Shown: piece by piece, positions 12,482 to 23,814 of the stretch | Layout of the letters: every line of letters starts with the position of its first letter | Numbering within the stretch: the first letter of the stretch is position 1 | NCBI GenBank assembly: GCA_949130495.1 | Contig: OX422217.1 | Coordinates: 542,815,137 to 542,879,136 of the forward strand | Direction of reading: 5' to 3' | Length of the DNA: 64,000 nt | Origin: Sambucus nigra | Lineage: Eukaryota > Streptophyta > Magnoliopsida > Dipsacales > Adoxaceae | Made by a program: the position numbers and the translations under genes | Notes under the pieces: model-generated | Databases searched by the model: none | Told to the model about the DNA's origin: nothing | Seen by the model: only the letters and a program-made list of their open reading frames with translations

Positions 12482-13639
12482 CTTAGGAGGTGCCCTAGAG
12501 AGAGAAGATTTTTTTACTATATGTGGGGTATGGCCCTAAAATTCTGATAGAGTTTCTTTACCCTTGTAAATTGAGACAATTTTTTCCCAGGGGAGTGTCC
12601 CTACTTGAGGTGCACGAGGTGGGCACATGTTTATTGAGTCGGATAGAGCTTCGTTTAGAACGGATGACTTTCATGATGTGCACGCGGAGGTTCTCCTTTA
12701 TTTTTCCCCAGAGGAGAGTTTTCAGAAGTGCAAAACACTTTTGGGACTCGAAAGTGACTCTGCAAAAGTACAAAAATTTCTTGAGGGGAAAGAGACTTTT
12801 CTGACATACAAACTTCTTCGGGACTTTTCAAAATGATCTCGAGTATATCGGGTGATTGGTATTGAAGAAAGTTATAAAATCAAATCAGCATTGGGTTTTG
12901 GTGTGCTTTTAATGGTTAGTGGGGACCTTTATTTTATAGGGTTCTGCGACGGATCGGATAACCGATTAGATAAAGCCCATGGAGGGTGGATTTGGGTCGT
13001 GAAATGTATGTCCAGTTGTGGGAGAGATTTGCTATATTTGGTAATGATTGTACTAAGGTGAGGATAATCGATCATTTATTTGAGGGAGGGGTCTTTAACC
13101 GATCGGTTAAAGTTCTGGGGGGCCCTTGAACGATTGGTTAAAGGTCCCAAGGGGTCTATTTGGCTCCCTTATTTTGTTTTTTTTTTTCATTTTGACCCTA
13201 TGGACTAGTTCTTGGTTTTTTCAACCCCTTGAACTATTTTTTTGATTTGGAATGTTGGTATTCTTTGTGGATTTTTTCGAGGTTCATAATTGTGATAGGA
13301 TAAAATGTCCCACACCTCGACTGTAGATCGGGATGTACACAATGGCTTCTAGTAAAATACATCTTGATTCTCTTTGAGAATATAGATAAATTCTTCCTTT
13401 TCTTGATCGATAAGTGAAATGTCGATTAGAAAAAAATTGGGCGTGAGTCATCAAACATGACTTCTTACAATGGTTTCATAACTCTTTCCAAGGGGGCCAC
13501 CTTTGTTTCTTTCACCCTTGATCTCCCTTACTTTAGTTTCTACTTAGATGGAGTGGCCCCATCTTTTATTGCTTTGTTTATTATTACTTTCTTTTTCTTC
13601 TTTTCTTACTCAGATTTGACAGTAACGATACAATATTGC
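12482..13639. other. Unassigned DNA
   Basis: I recognise nothing with confidence. Small frames exist on both strands but resemble no known protein. Near 12,950-13,150 the phrase 'cgatcggttaaag' and variants recur ('taaccgattagataaag', 'cgattggttaaag'), suggesting LTR or satellite-derived sequence. The segment lies between the LINE 5' end and the truncated 3' side of Tat-C. Confidence 0.3.
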
Positions 13640-15646
13640 TAATTAACACCTTAATTCCCCCTTATCTACATTACACCCCTTTTGGTGATCAATTTGAGCT
13701 TTTGGTGATAAGTGGAGTGGATAACCTTCATGGAGTGAATCCATCCTCATCCTAAGATTGCATTGTAGGGAGACAAAATTTCTAAAACTAAAAATTCGAT
13801 CAACTTTGAGACATTTCCAATACGTGCTGGTAGTACCACCTTTCCTAGAGGCATAGTCATCTTTCAGTGAAGCCAACTTAAGGTATGTTCACTTACTTCA
13901 AATATTCCATATTAAGGTGAGCTTGTTTAATAATTTTAGGTACATGACCTCTGAGGATCTTCCATAGTCGATACTAGTACCTTATCCACATCCTAATTAA
14001 AAATTCTGAGAGTGATTAATAGTGCATCGTGATGCGGAGTTCTTACTCCGACCATGTCTTACTTGGTGAAGACTAAATGTTTGTTATAGTAGATGTCTTC
14101 TGGTCGACATCTCTTGCCAGTTGGGGTTTTTACAAGGTCAATATGGAAAGCCTCCATAACCATAATAACCTTCTTCAATTCCATTCGAACAATGTTACCT
14201 TAAATTTGGTTTGGACTTGAGGCACCGTGGATAACGAAAAACTCGTGTCCATCCCATCATCGTCTAATACATCATCTAGGATCTGAGGAGTGTTACCTTG
14301 AATCCCATGTCATCTTCCTTAACCACTTGAAATATTATTGATCTTTAACCTTATTTAAGATTTTATAGATTGACTAAGATAATATTGATTGCTTGGTGGG
14401 CCTTGGTGAGATTTACCTTGTCATTACCTTTGTATCTGCTTGTCTATTTCTTTCACCCCTTCTTAGGGGAGTTTTTTTATCTCCTTTCTTAGTTACCTTC
14501 AGCCAACCATTATCATGATGGGTTCTAGGCACCATATCTTCCACTTCCATATGCTTCTTAGTCCTATACATAAGATTGTAAATGGTGTTACCCTCTTTAT
14601 TTGTGAGAGACTGGTGTAACATAAAGTTGGTTGACAAAACAATCTTAAAAGGACACAACTACCTATTTGGAGTAATTTTCCACTTTATTATATGTTTCCC
14701 GATACCATCGAGTTTATTCTCGCAAGGTTTCCTGGGGGTTTTTTCCTCGGGGTGAGGAGTGAGTCCATAGTCTTTGAATGGGAACTAGTGTGGATAAATC
14801 TCGCGGTGAAAGCCTCCACGAGCTGCTTGAAGTTGGCGACCGATCTATGTGGTAACTTTTTAAACCACTTTTATACGATATACCAAGACTAGAAGAGATA
14901 TGGGAATCATGAAGGCCTCATTTTTTATCCATACATTCATAGTTTTCCAGTATTGGCGAATATGATCGATGTGATCTGTCTTCCCATCATAGATTTTAAA
15001 TCCGGGGGTGGACAACTTCTTAGGAGGTTTCGATTCTTCTACTGTCTTTGAGAAAGGAGACTTCATCTGACTGATGAGGGACCTAGTGGGCAATTCCTTA
15101 GTGGATTTGGTCCCCCGATGAATGGAGATCTCTCTTGCGATGACCTCCTTCTTGGTCTTTTCTATCTGGAGAATTCCTGTGCCTGGATCCTAATCAAGCC
15201 ATACATGTCTTCCTTGGATGCAAGATTTTCTCACCTGAGGTCTAGGGGTATGGGCGTAGAGCTTGTGGTTGTCTACGTTGAGCTCTTCATCCAGTCCTTC
15301 CAAGCGACCTTGAAGACGAGAAATATCCTCTTGTTAAAGGCAATGGGCGCCCTCTTAATGGCAGAGTTGTCGCTTATAGGTGTATACAAGTCATGAGATC
15401 TGATTGGATCTCAGATGATCATTGATTTTCATAGTTTTCTCCTCCTGAGGATGCTTGCTTGAGCTAGGAGTGTTACAACTCCTGTTGGGGTGAACCTCAG
15501 ACCTAACTATGGGTGTTGGAGGTCCGTTTTGATCATTCTGACGACTGTCATTAGATGGCAGGTGTGGGTTGTGTGAGTAAGGCATAACTGCTTGTTGCAT
15601 TTTTTTAGTTGAGAAAATGAGATAACTTCCCACATACGACGCCAAT
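13640..15646 (-). pseudogene. gag: Tat-C gag-protease remnant (Ty3/gypsy, Tat lineage)
   Basis: Minus strand. N-terminal gag frame from 15,645; the capsid region at 15,093-14,860 ('KLSTPGFKIYDGKTDHIDHI') matches the Tat gag pattern 'P.F..YDG..DP..H'. A later gag part at 14,658-14,413 has 'IYNLMYRTKKHMEVED', matching the 'YRAQKYMNAED' pattern. From about 14,060 a degenerate protease follows ('HHDALLITLRIFN', then 'MPLGKVVLPARIG', 'SPYNAILG' and 'STYHQKLKL'), with several stops. The catalytic D-[TSN]-G site is not intact (it reads like 'LVSTMEDP'). RT, RNase H and integrase are absent; the remnant stops near 13,640. It served as landing site for the copia element. Confidence 0.65.
15626..15644 (-). 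other. Primer binding site of Tat-C
   Basis: The minus strand reads TGGCGTCGTATGTGGGAAG, two bases after the LTR end CTACA. It matches the Tat-B site TGGCACCGTCTGTGGGAAG in sequence and place. I do not assign the tRNA. Confidence 0.6.
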
Positions 15647-15789
15647 TGTAGGTGGTAAAATCCTACTGTTAAGAATTCAACAGAATTAAGTCGGGTAGAA
15701 AATAAGGATCACAACCACACAATAACATAGTATGTATATGGTTCGATAATGTGCCTATGTCCATAGGGTATCATTCTCTCTTTATTGAT
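15647..15789 (-). repeat. Tat-C LTR, 3' part (split by the copia insertion)
   Basis: On the minus strand this is the LTR end, finishing CCACCTACA before the primer site. The LTR is cut by the copia element; its other part resumes at 62,804 after the duplicated TTGAT (15,785-15,789 and 62,804-62,808). Confidence 0.6.
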
Positions 15790-17022
15790 TGAAGAGTGCC
15801 CAATATGTATTTTAAACAAAGCCAATTTTTCTCCAAATTTTATCCAACTTTTAATTAAGCACCAAACCAAGTTGTGAAAAACCCAATTCTTACTTTAAAC
15901 CAATTTTATCTTGATTAATCCTAAACATGAATCTAGTGATTAAAGCAAGTTAAGTAAAGTAAAGAATACACACAATGCCAAATATATGAGGAAAAACCCC
16001 AAAAATGGGAAAACAACCTCAGACGGCCCAAGCCAGACAATCACTATGAACAATGGTTTTACAAAGACATATTAGCCTTACACTAAGACTCGATCCCCAT
16101 TGGTCTTGGCGCTCTTTCTGATCTTCAAATGTTCTTCAATAGTGCCCATGAAGAAATTCCATCTTCCACGATACCTATCCACAACACATGTATCCACGTA
16201 TGTCTCGGTGTCCACCGAATGGCTTTGATTCGTCTACGATGTTGAACAAGAAGTCCTTCTCTTTTCTTCACTACAAAACCCTTTGTGTTCAATGTGTAGA
16301 ATAAACAACTTTGGTGCAGCAAGATCACTTAAACATATAAGAATGATAACTCGGATCTTTGCAAACTCTAAGGATATGTTTAAGCCTTTTAAACCTTAGA
16401 AAACAAGTGCAAAACAAGTTTCTGGTCGAATACTGTTTTCCAGAATGCACACCTACGAAACTATGATGAAAACACTGTTTAAATAGGATTTAAATGCCTC
16501 CTCGAAAAATGTGTCATTCAAACGGCTTGAGGAGCTCGTTCGAACGAGATTGGATGTCGTTTGAACGACGGCGCGAAAGTTTGACTTTTTGACTTTTTGT
16601 TTAAAACGTCACTTTCAATGAGAGATCCAAAAGTATCAAACTCTTTTATGAGCTTATCATCATAAAATGTAGTGTAAACCTTTAAAAAACTTTTAAAACA
16701 TTTAAAAACATTTTTCTTTCTAAAAATTACGTCCTTATCTTTTATAAAATAATTCCGAGCACCATTAATTATACGCATTCATACCTGAGTGATCTCAAAA
16801 TGAAATTAACTTTGAAGACGATTAAACTTGCACCAATTAAACTTCGGCATGATTTAATTCTTTGAAGCTTTGCCGCAACGCCTTTAATTTCTTCAATAAG
16901 TCATAGACCAAGTGGGATTGTGACAAAATAAAATTCTCCGTATGACATATTACAAACACAGTTTTGTTCAGGAATTAAATCAAAATAATACATGGACTCA
17001 ATTGAAAATTTATGTCCTTACA
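15790..17022 (-). repeat. SIRE-type element, 3' LTR
   Basis: 1,233 bp, direct repeat of 61,557-62,803. Relative to the right copy it lacks about 22 bp between two palindromic CTCGTTCGAACGA-type motifs near 16,530. Small minus frames at 16,125-16,328 and 16,518-16,778 recur in the other LTR but resemble no known protein and I do not call them genes. Confidence 0.85.
16475..16572 (-). promoter_or_regulatory. SIRE LTR promoter region: palindromes and TATA-like box
   Basis: On the minus strand CGTCGTTCAAACGAC (about 16,556-16,570) and the 14-bp palindrome CTCGTTCGAACGAG (16,535-16,548) precede the TATA-like CCTATTTAAACAG (16,475-16,487). The right LTR has the same order. Confidence 0.5.
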
Positions 17023-17035
17023 CATCTCCCCCTTT
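17023..17035 (-). other. Polypurine tract of the SIRE-type element
   Basis: The minus strand reads AAAGGGGGAGATG immediately before the LTR start TGTAAGG, the typical copia plus-strand primer. Confidence 0.8.
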
Positions 17036-17496
17036 GACTATTTTGGGACAACTAAACCAGTGAAATGCCTAACCGGGCCATCAAGCCGTATGACGCATAA
17101 ATTCCATCCCATAAACCCGAAATATAAAATTACAGGACACGGACTAGAATATGTAGCACCAATAAGCATTAACTGTCTGAATGTGATGTAAACTTGAAAT
17201 CTCGAATCGCTGAAGTATACCTACACACATGAAACAGACAAATAAATACCCAGTGAAGTATGGAGGAACAAATGAAACCAATATATTTATCCAAATGATA
17301 CCAGAGAATAATAGATACCAATATGAATAATCTCTAAAAACACTTATTTGTTAAAACAACTTGAGCAACAAAATGATACCAATTTGATGAGTGCGAAAAT
17401 GATACCAATGTGAACTACCAACATCAATCAGAGATACCAATTTGTAAAATATGAAATCAAAACATGCTCAAATCTCCCCCTACATCACATACATCT
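17036..17496 (-). other. SIRE-type internal sequence left of the Tat-A insertion
   Basis: About 460 bp of AT-rich non-coding sequence with recurring 'gataccaat' words (near 17,287, 17,314, 17,375, 17,411 and 17,431). A second G-rich tract (minus GGGGGAGATTTG) lies near 17,470-17,480. CATCT at 17,492-17,496 is the Tat-A target duplication. Confidence 0.6.
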
Positions 17497-17639
17497 TGTA
17501 GACACCCCATTATGTTACCCCCAACTCTCCTTAAGTCCCTAGTACCTCCCTTTATCACCATAAACCCAGGTCATGTCCCGAGTACTGAACTAGAAGACAT
17601 AGGGCACTCTCCGACTTAGTTTGACAAAAAAGCTAAGCT

Positions 17640-18240
17640 CTTCATCTCGATTGAGACTAAATGAATCCTCGAAGGGCACTGAATACCCTTTCCAACGGTC
17701 CATCCTGTGCGCGATTCTGACTTACCATGCGGACGAACGATCCATTTGCGTCCAAAACTTGACCTAGAGGCCACCGGGGACTCTCGGGCTCTGTTTGACC
17801 TAAGTCAACTCTTCAACTCAATCGAGGCTAAATTAATCCTCGAAGGGCACTGAATACCCTTTCCAACAGTCTATCCCGTGTGCGATTCTGACTTACCATG
17901 CGGATGAATGATCCGTTTGACTCTAAGAGGTCACCGAACGCTTCCAGGGCCCGGTTTACAAAAGCCAACTCCCAAAATTGGGTCAAACTATTTGGAATGT
18001 CGAAGTACATCTCCTAACCTTTCCAACGGTCCACCTCGTGTGTGATTTGGACTTACCATGCGGACGAACGATCCGTTTGCGTCCGAATGATTCCACGTCC
18101 AATGGACCGACAAACGCTTTCGAGCCATATTTGACCCAAAGTCAACTCCCAAACCCAGGAGCGGTCCAAAGGACTTTCGAAGGTATCTAAATTACCTTTC
18201 CAATGATTTTCCCCGTGTATGATTCTGACCAATGGTTTTC
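17640..18240 (+). repeat. ~170-bp tandem repeats in Tat-A U3
   Basis: 'ctttccaacggtcc' variants recur near 17,688, 17,861, 18,017 and 18,195, each but the last followed by 'gcggacgaacgatccgtttg' variants (near 17,731, 17,901 and 18,060). The 3' LTR repeats this at 57,150-57,680. The GACGAACGATCC core is the best conserved part, also in the old LTR at 2,391-3,080. Confidence 0.75.
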
Positions 18241-18278
18241 CCTCGGCAGTCAATTTCCCGAAAAGTCCTGAAACACAC

Positions 18279-18372
18279 TGCCAAATGGCAGGTTCTTGAC
18301 CCTGCCTATCGGCAGGTGCCGATAGGTAGGATCAGGTCTATGCCGATCGACAGTGACCTGAGCCTATAAAAG
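18279..18372 (+). promoter_or_regulatory. Tat-A 5' LTR promoter: four palindromes plus TATA box
   Basis: Motifs TGCCAAATGGCA (18,279-18,290), TGCCTATCGGCA (18,303-18,314), TGCCGATAGGTA (18,317-18,328) and TGCCGATCGACA (18,341-18,352), then 12 nt, then TATAAAAG (18,365-18,372). This is the likely start region for full-length element RNA. Confidence 0.75.
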
Positions 18373-19577
18373 GAGGCCTTCACCTCATTTGTAAGTGGAG
18401 CCCAGATCTGATAAAATTCACTCTTAATGAATCCCAGAAACCTCTCTCGAAGGCAGCGTGATTTCAACCTCCAAATCCCTTTTTTACTTCCACTTTTCAG
18501 CATCCTTTTCATCTAACTTGGTTAATTAGCCACTCTCTATCATCATCCAAGTGCAAGGGCTTCTCTCCCACATTAAAGATCAGGCTCAAGATCTTCAAGA
18601 AGGTCCAACTTTCTCAAACTCTCTCTTAAATCCTCTTACATTCTCAATAACTTGTTTTCTTACTTAGTACTTTTATTATCACATCTCGCACATCCTAATA
18701 TACTTTTTATTTAGTATTATTGCACATCTCTTATTTTTATATAAATAAAAACCCAAAAAAAACAAGAAAAGAGGGTTTGCTCATAAATTCCAAGTAGGGA
18801 TTCTCACACTTTTCTCACCCCTAAACACTTTTTCTACACACACACACTCTCACATATAATAGATCCCCCATTTGAATTTATGGGATAAACCCCACCCCTC
18901 ATTTTGTATGCGAACTACGTGGACTTTGATGCCTCTATAGGCTACGTAGGCGTCTCAGGATAAAACTCGAGACTCGAGTCCTTTTTCTCACTCTTCTCTC
19001 ATTTTCTATCTTCTCTAAATCCAATTTTCTTATATTCTATATACTTGGTCTTAGTGACGTATTATTCCATATGCGTTATCGTTCCATTATAACGATCAAT
19101 GTAGGGGTAATCGCGTAAATCCTATTTTTCTAATATTATTCCTATATCTTCCTACGGATGACTCGCTTTATCTCTTCCATGATACAAGTCGATGATTTCT
19201 ATCTCCACTATATATATACACATGCACACATATCACGGGGAAAAATAAAGGAAAATAGCAAATATCCATGAGAGACCGAAAGGGCGGAATGGGTGCCTAA
19301 CACCTTCCCATTTCATAACTAATCCTCCGAACCCTTCCCGAATCATTTTGGTTTCGCATGCACCAGTATGTCTTTAGATGCCATCCTTCGGGGTGGCTTC
19401 CCCTTTTTCTTTTGTCTGTTTTGAGTAAAATAGACTAGCGACTCTGAATCTCTCTACATTTTTTACACCTCATCTCAAATGACGTCGGCTGAAGCGCTCC
19501 CGAGAGGGATGCACCGGACCCGAGGATCCTTTCCTCCGCGCGCCCGCCCGCATGGCGAGGATCGGGGATGGCGAAAG

Positions 19578-19596
19578 TGGCGACTCTGCTGGGGAT
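19578..19596 (+). other. Tat-A primer binding site (tRNA-Arg)
   Basis: TGGCGACTCTGCTGGGGAT complements CCA plus the 3' acceptor and T-arm end of plant tRNA-Arg(ACG), with one mismatch. A tRNA-Arg primer is known for Ogre-type elements. Confidence 0.8.
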
Positions 19597-19775
19597 ATGT
19601 ATTTATTTTGAGGGCTTGACTCTATTTTCATGGATGCTATATTTGTTTATGTTCCCACCCATATCTGCATGTTCCCCCTTTTCCATGTGTATCCTATGCT
19701 TATCATTATGTTCACACACTTGTAGAAATTTCTCCATGTACACTTCGCACCACGTGCACCTAGGATCACATATTA
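19597..19775 (+). other. Tat-A leader, left of the Tat-B insertion
   Basis: Short non-coding leader after the primer site, continuing at 31,798. The open frame at 19,568-19,822 runs across the primer site into the Tat-B LTR and is not a gene. Confidence 0.6.
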
Positions 19776-20680
19776 TGATGCTAGGGTATAAGGGTATATA
19801 CACATATAGTAGAGGGAGATGAGGAGAAGAGGATTTACACCGGAATATAAGTGGTTCAGCCAACCAAGCCTACGTCCACTGTGCAAGTGTATGATGCGAA
19901 TCACTGTATGAGGGCTCTAATGGCCAAAGATACAATCTCTCAAGATTTCTCTCTCTACTGTGTATTTGAACAGAGTTTCAGCTAGAGTTGCTAATTTTGG
20001 GTCCCCTTTAAGAAAGGAAAGACAAGTATATAGTAGCCGGGGGGTGTGGTGTACCCCCCATGCATGCAATGAGCATGTGTGTGTTGATTTAGCCAATATG
20101 ATGAAGACATCTGTCCCTGTCACATGTAGAGAATGATGATGAAATATTCCCCCACGTGAGGAGAATGATTTGTTATAACTGATTTGTGTACACGTGTCCT
20201 TATCCACACATATGCGCATAATATCTCGGCCATTTGTGCGTGGTTATAACCTCGGCCTGGAAGGGTACGAGGTTTGTAAACTCTAGCTGTCATCCAATCT
20301 GAGGTTAGTCATGATGACCTCGGACTATGTGGACCCGAGTTTAGGCAGGTAATGTCATAAGGTCGGCCTAGGTCGAGGTTAAGATGGAACACGCTAGGAA
20401 CATCGATTGATTCCCTGCCGAAGCTGGCCTTGATGGAAGTATGCTTCTGTAACCTCGGCTTACTCCCAGCCAAGGTTGTCATCCCCTGGGTGGCCTGATT
20501 AATTATCCCATAGATCATGAAGACCTCTCTTGACGAGGTTGGTAGTAATGTCGACCATAGCCGACCTTGCTTGGGACGAGACCACTGGTCATTGATCTAA
20601 GGCCCTTCCAATCGTCGGCCATATCCATGGCCGAGGTTGATGTCTCTAAGCCGAGGTGGTACATTTGGGGCACATCAATA
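19776..20680 (-). repeat. Tat-B 3' LTR
   Basis: 905 bp, direct repeat of 30,836-31,797 but lacking about 60 bp just after its plus-strand start. On the plus strand it ends CATCAATA where the other copy has CATCAACA. CCGAGGTT and AACCTCGG words are dispersed over 20,230-20,660; TATA-like CTATATAC (minus) is near 20,023-20,030. Confidence 0.85.
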
Positions 20681-20694
20681 ACCCCCTAGACCTT
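20681..20694 (-). other. Tat-B polypurine tract
   Basis: The minus strand reads AAGGTCTAGGGGGT directly before the LTR. Confidence 0.65.
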
Positions 20695-21283
20695 AGTTAC
20701 CTGTGTGGTCATGTATCTAAGGGGTGTATTAGTCCGAGGTTGGATTTCTTCAGGTGTCAAATATCCTCTTGACAAGTGTCAGCCATTGGAGTAGGTAGCG
20801 TGCCTGACAAGTTTGATGATGATAGTTGCCTTTTGGGCTCCCAAGGCAATGATGGGACTTGGGATGCGTGCACTCACACTTAAGGTTTTAAACCCCAATT
20901 CTTCTCTTTCTTTCTCATTTCTCTCCTTCTCCAGACTTGGGCATTTTCTGCAACTTTCTCTCTCTAGAAGAGCTCTTGATTTGAAGTGTGTTTGGGTAGT
21001 CCTTCCTTGCTTCTCATCGCTTTTCTTCAGGTATCCTTTGCCATCCCTTCTTCTTCATTTTTCTACCTTGATCTTGTTTTTGCATTTTTCGGTGAGTTTT
21101 AATAGGTTTCCGGTGAGATTATTATTTTTTCTGGAGAACTGTTCTTGTATGTTCTTCATGGTTTTTGCTCAAAGATTAATAGATTGATCCTTAATTCCAT
21201 TTTCCCATCCTATTTTTTATTTAGGAGAGTCACAAGTCTAATGTTTGACTCATATGCTCAAACCCCTCTACCAACTCTTATAG
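20695..21283 (+). other. Upstream region of the Tat-B antisense gene
   Basis: It holds another CCGAGGTT word (about 20,733) and a pyrimidine-rich stretch (20,890-21,120) like a plant 5' leader or intron. A 124-codon open frame at 20,813-21,187 resembles nothing. 'ttatag' before 21,284 looks like a splice acceptor, so a first exon may lie here unrecognised. Confidence 0.4.
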
Positions 21284-23629
21284 GAATTCCCCTCTCTTAC
21301 GGAGAAGGCCTTAGAAAAAATTAGACAAGTAGAAAGAGACCAAGAGGAAGCTCGTAGGGAAGAGGGATTCCCCCTCAGGCCTATTTTTCCATAACCTCTG
21401 AAGGTTATATACCCTGAACCATCCGAACTAGTTAACCCAACAGAGGCCCTAGCTGAACCTACACCAATGTCTGAGTCTGAGTCATCTACCTCAGACCCTA
21501 TGTCTGAAGACTCTTTTCAAGAGGCCATGGATTTCACAACTCGGCAAGATCAGGCCCCTGATCAAGTGGAGGTTTCTAGTCGGGCCTCGTCTCACAAAAG
21601 TTCAAGTACATCAACCTCTTCCTCAGAGGTTGAAATTATTGGACCAAGTGTGGCGGTTCCACCAATCCTTGAAGCCATTCCCCTATCGACTATCACAGGG
21701 GATGAGTTTGCTCAAAGGTTTCCAAGTGATGCCCCATCGTCTGCTCAGGCCAACGTTGAGCTAGATGATGATGATAATGCTGAGAGTGATGTTGATGTGT
21801 CTGAGGTAGTCAAGATTGAGAGTTCAGTCAGCTAGATCGACCTCCTATCCTTCAAATACCTATATTCTATAAGCCCCTCTATAAAACTCAGGAGACCTCT
21901 GAGGGAAGAGAGGGCTTATGACGATCGAGATGGTGAGATCTGCCTATACGAGCAGATGTTCAAGTTGGGATTTTATCTACCCATCCATCCCATCATCAGG
22001 TCTATATTGTCTTATATAACCTTGGCCCCTTCCCAGTTGTCACCCAATACTTAGAGGGTGATTATTGGATCCATTATCTTATGGAGGGTTGTTCATCACT
22101 CAGACCTTCCTGTCCAAGTCTTTACAGGATGCTATGTCCCTTCATCTTCCAAAAATCATTCGAGCTATTATCATTTTTTAGCTCGGAAGCTAGAAAAGAA
22201 GATGCTTCAGATTACCCAAACCTCAAACCATAACTAGAAGCCATGTTATTTCTTTGCCTCAGGGCCATGGGAATTTGGTCCATGTGCCCCCTCTTCCTCA
22301 TTAGAGACGAGTATGCCCCTGAGATGGGGAAAGGTTACGATGGCTGCTAAGGATGACCCTGGGCTTAGCCAATTCAATCTTCAGAAGGTCAAAGACCTTC
22401 AGGATCAGGGGGAGCATGGTCTTCTTGTCAAATTCGAGCACCTAATGACCTCATATTACCTCTCTGAGACTGGTCTAGGGAGAAGTCCTCTTACAGAGCT
22501 TGGTAAGTGCTTTTTGTTTCAACAAGTTATACCTCTGAATATATGTATATCTGATTCTCTAACTCAGATCTTTCTATTTTGCAGAATGCCCAAAAGGAGT
22601 ATCTGACGAGTTGTGGGAGATGGCAGCCCCAAATCTAACAAAGCTCATCAAAAAAGCTGGTCTGAATGCTCCTCCTCCCCCTCCATCAACATCGAGGGCT
22701 AAGGTCACTAAGAAGAGGAAGGTTGCTAACCCTGACCCTAAGGATTAGAGGCAGAAGAAGAAAGGTGGGGACCGTTCCATCCCCATTTTTTCTTAGGATG
22801 TCTTGATTGTTCTCTGGAGAAATTAAAGATCGGTGGTGTCATGATCGAGTCTGACAAGCGCTTTTGCCGGTCCATGGATAAGATTCTGCTTATAGAGTTC
22901 TCTCTTTACCGTTCCATCCAAGTAAGACCTTTAAGTTTTTTCTTCTGAGTTGACATCGGCATTTGAACTTCATTAGACCTTAGACTGACATCTTTGCATA
23001 TGTTCTGCAGGGTCTTGTCACTATGTATCGCTATGTTAACTGGACCTTGGGGAAACTCCCTCTGATAGAGAAGAGCCAAAAGGCTGAGAAAACTGAGGCC
23101 ATTTTAAATGCTGAAGTGGATCGTCTGAAGGCTTCTCTGAAGAAGGCCAAGGTGAGTGTGAAGGGGATACAAAATGACATGGATAAGAAAAAGGAAGATT
23201 ATAACACTACCATGAAGGCTCAGGCTGACTCCCTTCAGCACAAAGTCGATGTTGCAGTTAAGACAGCCTTAGAAGATGCCTCCGAGAAGATCTTGGAGGA
23301 GTACAAGGTCTCTGACTAGTTTTTCATCTTTGGATTTAAATATCTGGACAGGGGCATCAAGGCAACTGGAAAATGGGCTTCCATGAAAGAGAAGGAATCA
23401 GGAAGTCTTGCAGCTGTCGACTTCATCGACCTGGGTTATGCCGACCCTAAGTTTGCTCAGGCCTTGTAGGGGGTTGAAGAAGAGGGAGGTGCTGCCCCCC
23501 ACCGAGACTGCACCAAAGGGGGACACCATGACTGAGGATGTCGGTGTCCAAGACGATGGGGTGGAGGTGGCCACCCTCAGCCAAGAAAATGCAGACATGA
23601 CCATCAACCGTGAAGCTGTAAACACTTAG
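21284..23629 (+). pseudogene. Tat-B antisense gene, 'putative gypsy type transposon' family, with introns (broken)
   Basis: Plus strand, opposite to Tat-B gag-pol. Exons about 21,284-22,502, 22,585-22,921 and 23,011-23,629. Introns 22,503-22,584 (GTAAGT...TTTGCAG) and 22,922-23,010 (GTAAGA...TTCTGCAG) have good plant sites. An acidic Ser-rich N-part is followed by 'ICLYEQMFKLGFYLPIHPII', typical of Pfam PF04195, then 'SGPWEFG', a basic 'KKRKV' signal in exon 2, and in exon 3 a coiled coil (about 23,050-23,310) and 'ESGSLAAVDFIDLGYADPKF'. Nuclear location is inferred; function is unknown. In-frame stops lie at 21,392, 21,833, about 22,059, about 22,232, 22,746, 23,317 and 23,467, and the frame shifts near a C-run at 23,494. 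Confidence 0.7.
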
Positions 23630-23814
23630 TTTTTGTGAAGCTCCTGATTTTTTGTAACTCCCGATTTTTTGTAACCTCTAATGAACATCGTTACTTTATA
23701 TCTTTATAACTTAATGTCATCCTCTGAGGGGGGTTTTTATTTCTTCACTTGTTGATTTATTTGTTGAATGCTTTTCTTTTCCATGCAATGTGTTCAGCTC
23801 TGAAGTCTTGATGC
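23630..23814. other. Spacer between the Tat-B antisense gene and repeat array
   Basis: T-rich sequence likely to be the 3' UTR of the antisense gene ('ttttgtaa' repeated). No gene. Confidence 0.4.

Larger units (their letters stand above)
17497..19576 (+). repeat. Tat-A 5' LTR
   Basis: 2,080 bp, TGTAGACACC start. It holds ~170-bp U3 repeats (about 17,640-18,240), TGCC-AT-GGCA palindromes, a TATA box and a pyrimidine-rich U5. The end is set by alignment with the 3' LTR, one base before the primer site; it reads GCGAAA where the 3' copy reads GCCACA. Confidence 0.85.

Noticed and set aside
12523..13061. Small open frames between LINE and Tat-C
   Set aside because: Overlapping frames on both strands, no domain, no start context; not supported as genes.
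19568..19822. Open frame starting at the Tat-A primer site
   Set aside because: It spans the primer site and runs into the inserted Tat-B LTR, so it cannot be an original gene. A similar frame at 792-1,049 reflects shared leader sequence.
20813..21187. 124-codon plus frame before the Tat-B antisense gene
   Set aside because: Low-complexity Leu/Phe/Ser protein from pyrimidine-rich DNA; no domain. More likely leader or intron.
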